Origin: JAPWJZ01 sp965279315
GTDB lineage: Bacteria; Pseudomonadota; Alphaproteobacteria; Micavibrionales; UBA2020
Direction of reading: 5' to 3'
NCBI GenBank assembly: GCA_965279315.1
Contig: OZ257145.1
Coordinates: 1,860,001 to 1,924,000 of the forward strand
DNA length: 64,000 nucleotides
The notes under the pieces: model-generated
Database searches by the model: none
Told to the model about the DNA's origin: nothing
The model's input: the letters and a program-made list of their open reading frames with translations, nothing else
Part shown: positions 60,847-64,000 of the stretch, in pieces
Layout: each line of letters begins with the position of its first letter
How positions within the stretch are numbered: the first letter of the stretch is position 1
Made by a program: the position numbers and the translations under genes

Positions 60847-62472
60847 ATGAGCTACAAAAACCTCATCGGGAAAATTTTCCCGACGCTGCAAGGGCAGACG
60901 CCGCAAACCGAACCGTTGCCGGGCCAAATCCCGAACGCGGCAGGCGGCTTCTACTACGCCGTCGACGACTGGGCCCTGCTCGATCGTTTCCTCATCCTTG
61001 GCACCGAAGCGGGGACGTATTACGTTTCGCCGCTTGCGCTGACGAAGGAAAACGCGGCTGCAGTGCAGCGCCTGCTCAAGACAGACGGCATAAAAGTCGT
61101 CGAGCGCATCCTTGCCGTCAGCGCATCCTCCCGCGCGCCGAAAAACGACGCTGCGCTCTTTGCGCTGGCGCTCGCGGCTTCAGCGGAAGACCAGGCAACA
61201 CGCCAGGCTGCGCTTGCATCCCTCCCGCGTGTGGCGCGCACGGGCACGCATCTCCTGCAGTTCGCCGACTATGCCAACAACCTGCGGGGTTGGGGCCGCG
61301 GCTTGCGCAAGGCCGTGGGACGCTGGTTCACGCAAATGCCGGTCGAGCAGCTGTCGCTGCAGGCCGTCAAATACGCCCAGCGCGAAGGCTGGTCGCTGCG
61401 CGACCTTCTGCGCCTGTCGCACCCGTCGTGCGGCGAGGACGCAGACCGGCGCGCTATTTTGAACTGGATCGTGCGTCCCGACGACGCCGAAGCCATTGCC
61501 GCGGCGCGCGCTTTGCGCCTGATTGAAGGAAAATATCAGGCCAAAGCGGCTTCCGGCGCGAAAGATATCGCCGACATCGTGCGTAAATACTCGCTGCCGC
61601 GCGAGGCTGTACCGACCGAGGCGCTAAACAGCGCAGAAGTGTGGGACGCCCTGCTCGTCGATATGCCGATGACCGCGATGATCCGCAACCTCGGCAAGAT
61701 GAGCCAGATCGGCCTGCTCGCGCCCTTCGCGCCCGCGTCTGAATATGTGGCGGGCCGCCTGCGCGACGCCGAGCAGATCATGCGCGCGCGCATACACCCG
61801 TTCCAGCTATTGCTGGCGCTACGTACCTATGCGAAGGGCCGCGGCGAGCGCGGCAGCCTGACCTGGACTCCGGCAGGACCGATCGTGGAGGCACTGGACG
61901 CGGCTTTTGACATTTCATTCAAGAATGTCAAGCCAGCGAACAAGCGCATCCTTGTCGGGATTGACGTTTCGGGCTCGATGCGCGGCAGCAGCTGCGCGGG
62001 CTCGCCTATCCTGTCGGCGGTGGAAGCGGCGGCAGCTATGGCGACGTTTCTGGTCCGCACGGAATCGAAGGCGCATGTCATGGCCTTTGACACCGCCGCC
62101 CGCGAATTCCCTATCACGGCGACGCAGCGCCTCGACGACGTCGTGGCAGGCATCGTGAAATGGGGCGGCGGAACCGACGTGTCGTTGCCGGTAACTTACG
62201 CCTTGGAGCGCAAGATGGAGGTCGATGCCATTGTCATCCTGACCGACAGCGAAACCTGGGCCGGTAAACAGCATGCCGTGCAGGCGCTCCATCAGTATCG
62301 ACAGCGCATCAACCCGCAGGCGAAGCTGGTGGTCATGGCGGCGACGGCGAATGGCGGGACGATCTGCGATCCGAACGACCCCTTGTCGTTTGGCGTTGCC
62401 GGGTTCGACGCCGCCGCGCCGCAACTGGTCATGGACTTCATGCGGGATAGGAGTGACGAAGGGACTGAGTAG
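60847..62472 (+). CDS. rsr: Ro60 orthologue, TROVE and VWA domains (Rsr)
   Basis: Ro60 proteins are ring-shaped RNA-binding proteins that hold Y RNAs and misfolded RNAs. In bacteria Rsr works with Y RNAs and exonucleases in rRNA maturation and decay after stress. The 541 residues have a HEAT-like TROVE domain (~1-345; starts YKNLIGKIFPTLQGQTPQTEPLPGQ, with ALTKENAAAVQRLLKTDGIKVVERIL) and a von Willebrand A domain with the MIDAS motif DVSGSM (~residue 375), GGTDVSLP and ILTDSETW. The length is normal. It lies directly downstream of the Y RNA array, as expected for the family, and 14 bases before the helix-turn-helix gene. Confidence 0.95.
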   Translation: MSYKNLIGKIFPTLQGQTPQTEPLPGQIPNAAGGFYYAVDDWALLDRFLILGTEAGTYYVSPLALTKENAAAVQRLLKTDGIKVVERILAVSASSRAPKNDAALFALALAASAEDQATRQAALASLPRVARTGTHLLQFADYANNLRGWGRGLRKAVGRWFTQMPVEQLSLQAVKYAQREGWSLRDLLRLSHPSCGEDADRRAILNWIVRPDDAEAIAAARALRLIEGKYQAKAASGAKDIADIVRKYSLPREAVPTEALNSAEVWDALLVDMPMTAMIRNLGKMSQIGLLAPFAPASEYVAGRLRDAEQIMRARIHPFQLLLALRTYAKGRGERGSLTWTPAGPIVEALDAAFDISFKNVKPANKRILVGIDVSGSMRGSSCAGSPILSAVEAAAAMATFLVRTESKAHVMAFDTAAREFPITATQRLDDVVAGIVKWGGGTDVSLPVTYALERKMEVDAIVILTDSETWAGKQHAVQALHQYRQRINPQAKLVVMAATANGGTICDPNDPLSFGVAGFDAAAPQLVMDFMRDRSDEGTE

Positions 62473-62486
62473 CGGGAGCCCCGGCC

Positions 62487-62708
62487 ATGACACCGGAGGA
62501 GCTCAGGAAAATCGGTGAAAAGCTGTTCGGCGCGTGGGGGTGGCAGACCAAGATAGCCAAAGCCCTGCGCGTCGACGGCAGCACGGTAAGGCGGTGGATT
62601 TCTGGCGCCACCGCTATCCCGGGCCCCGCCGAGGTCGCCTTGGAGCTTCTGGTCAAATACCAGAAAACGCCGGAAACCGGGGATGGCGAGACCGACAAGG
62701 GCCATTAA
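62487..62708 (+). CDS. Small helix-turn-helix DNA-binding protein
   Basis: The protein of 73 residues consists of a helix-turn-helix (GWQTKIAKALRVDGSTVRRWISGATAIPGPAEVALELL) and an acidic tail. The turn resembles those of Cro/XRE-like regulators. It lies between rsr and rtcB with GGGAG eight bases upstream. The locus shows no RtcR-type sigma-54 activator, so this protein is the best candidate for the local regulator, perhaps acting on the palindrome at 59834-59852. Confidence 0.8.
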   Translation: MTPEELRKIGEKLFGAWGWQTKIAKALRVDGSTVRRWISGATAIPGPAEVALELLVKYQKTPETGDGETDKGH

Positions 62709-62768
62709 TGAAATCTTGACCCTGGCATTATATTCTACATAGAAACCATTATATCGGGGGATACGCCC

Positions 62769-63983
62769 ATGAAAGTCATTCACGACGATACGCAGCAGGT
62801 GCCCATCAAGGCCTGGATCGACCATGTACCGATCGAAGACGTGGCGATGCAGCAACTCAAGAACCTGTCGCGCATGCCGTTCATGTACAAGCATGTCGCG
62901 GCAATGCCTGACGTGCATTGGGGCATGGGAGCGACTGTGGGCTCCGTCATCGCCACCAGCGGCGCGATTATCCCGGCTGCGGTCGGCGTCGATATCGGCT
63001 GCGGCATGATGGCCGTGAAGCTGAACGTCATGGCGAAGGACCTGCCGGACAGTCTTGCCGCGATGCGCTCGGACATCGAAAAGGCGATTCCGCACGGCCG
63101 CACCAACAACGGGAGCAAGGGCGACCGCGGCGCGTGGCATGACGTTCCCAATGAACACGGCGCGCTGTGGAAGAACCAGTTTGCTGCGCGCTACGACGTG
63201 CTCTGCGACAAGCATCCCAATATGAAGGCGCATAACACGGCTAACCATCTTGGCACGCTGGGCAGCGGCAACCATTTTGTCGAGGTCTGCCTCGACACCG
63301 AGCAGAATGTGTGGATCATGTTGCATTCGGGCAGCCGCGGCCTCGGCAACAAGGTCGGCATGTACTTCATCGAGAAGGCGAAGGAGGAAATGCGCCGCTG
63401 GTTCGTCAACCTGCCGGACGATGATCTCGCTTACCTGGCGCAGGGCACGGAGCTTTTCGACGATTACTCCGATGCGCTCAAGCTCGCCCAGGAATTCGCG
63501 ATGTCGAACCGCGCGATGATGATGAAGGCTGCGCTGGAAGCTTTCCGCAAGCATGTGCCGCATGCGGAGGTGACGGATACGGCTGTCAATTGCCACCACA
63601 ACTACGTCGCATGGGAAAGCCATTACGGCAAAAACGTCATCGTCACGCGCAAGGGTGCGGTGAGGGCGCGTGAAACGGATCTTGGCATCATCCCAGGCTC
63701 GATGGGTGCAAAATCCTTCATCGTCAGGGGCAAGGGAAATGCGGAGAGCTTCTGCTCGTGCTCGCACGGCGCGGGGCGACTCATGAGCCGCAACGAGGCC
63801 AAGAAAAAGTTCAGTCTCGAGCAGCACATCCAGGACACGGCTGGCGTCGAATGCCGCAAGGATGCCGAGGTCATCGATGAAACGCCGCGGGCCTATAAAA
63901 ACATCGACGATGTCATGAAATCACAGGAAGACCTGGTCGAAATCGTGGCGACGCTGAAGCAGATCCTGTGCGTGAAGGGGTAG
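62769..63983 (+). CDS. rtcB: RNA ligase RtcB
   Basis: RtcB joins 2',3'-cyclic phosphate or 3'-phosphate ends to 5'-hydroxyl ends of RNA using GTP and manganese. The 404 residues carry the family signature throughout: MPDVHWGMGATVGSVIA, GVDIGCGM (metal-binding Asp and Cys), LGTLGSGNHFVEV, MLHSGSRGLGN, NCHHNYV, PGSMGAKSFIVRGKGN, and the guanylylated His in CSHGAGRLMSR. The length is normal. A weak TTGACC lies at 62716 without a convincing -10, so rtcB may be read from the upstream operon. RNA repair linked to Ro60 and Y RNAs is a known bacterial gene pairing. Confidence 0.97.
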   Translation: MKVIHDDTQQVPIKAWIDHVPIEDVAMQQLKNLSRMPFMYKHVAAMPDVHWGMGATVGSVIATSGAIIPAAVGVDIGCGMMAVKLNVMAKDLPDSLAAMRSDIEKAIPHGRTNNGSKGDRGAWHDVPNEHGALWKNQFAARYDVLCDKHPNMKAHNTANHLGTLGSGNHFVEVCLDTEQNVWIMLHSGSRGLGNKVGMYFIEKAKEEMRRWFVNLPDDDLAYLAQGTELFDDYSDALKLAQEFAMSNRAMMMKAALEAFRKHVPHAEVTDTAVNCHHNYVAWESHYGKNVIVTRKGAVRARETDLGIIPGSMGAKSFIVRGKGNAESFCSCSHGAGRLMSRNEAKKKFSLEQHIQDTAGVECRKDAEVIDETPRAYKNIDDVMKSQEDLVEIVATLKQILCVKG

Positions 63984-63987
63984 GGCA

Positions 63988-64000
63988 ATGCTGCTGACCG
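63988..64000 (+). CDS. Possible start of the next gene (cut by window end)
   Basis: ATG at 63988 follows the rtcB stop by four bases and has AGGG-type purines upstream. Only MLLT is visible, so no identity can be given. In other bacteria rtcA often follows rtcB. Confidence 0.3.

Noticed and set aside
62716..62745. Sigma-54 promoter before rtcB
   Set aside because: A TGGCA occurs, but the GC element at the required distance is missing.

Overview
The window is about 64 kb of gene-dense chromosomal DNA, probably from an alphaproteobacterium outside the best-studied genera. The evidence for this is an IalB-family protein, two exact CtrA-type sites (TTAA-N7-TTAA), a direct-repeat LexA box of the alphaproteobacterial form (GAAC-N7-GAAC), and several families common in that class. 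No phage, transposase, rRNA, ordinary tRNA or CRISPR array was found.

Layout. Bases 1-13.7k: the end of recQ; a 12-repeat RTX-like protein coupled to a methyltransferase; NAD-malic enzyme and a membrane spermidine-synthase-like protein on the minus strand; IalB; a lipoprotein hydrolase; and a radical SAM gene behind an SOS box. Bases 13.8-23k: a 3,032-residue RTX-like giant with 35 repeats of about 81 residues. It shares its C-terminal secretion domain with the smaller RTX protein and has a CtrA box in its promoter. Bases 23-39.6k: mixed envelope and housekeeping genes, including a charged-repeat exported protein, a TPR protein, mmsA, a response regulator, an SH3 protein, a DsbA-family protein, a HigA-like fusion, a DEAD-box helicase with a long structured leader, a MuiA-like protein, an ECF sigma operon with a CnrX-like sensor, and a metallopeptidase-like gene. 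Bases 39.7-43.5k: a four-gene signalling operon (CheY-like, CheX-like, FIST, HPt/ATPase kinase) behind a second CtrA box. Bases 43.5-57.4k: small exported proteins, PPK2, an ankyrin protein, hypothetical proteins, CreA, an aldose epimerase, a YnbA/YnbB-like phospholipid operon, and a three-gene hydrolase operon. An ABC exporter follows at 57.7-59.5k.

The most interesting part is 59.8-64k. A TTGACA promoter with a perfect palindrome in its spacer precedes a non-coding block of nearly 900 bases. That block holds six consecutive stem-closed units, each carrying GGGYCG, exactly ten bases, then NTTA. The same arrangement is the Ro-binding strand of Y RNAs. Three units also contain a circularly permuted tRNA-like module: a T-arm, an acceptor-like stem closed by a loop, then a D-arm. 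Immediately downstream are a Ro60 orthologue (TROVE plus VWA domains, rsr), a 73-residue helix-turn-helix protein, and the RNA ligase RtcB. I read this as a Ro60/Y-RNA/RtcB RNA-repair or RNA-surveillance locus with an unusually long, diversified Y RNA array and possibly its own small repressor.

All assignments come from reading the sequence. Family names rest on recognised motifs, and RNA structures were paired by hand.
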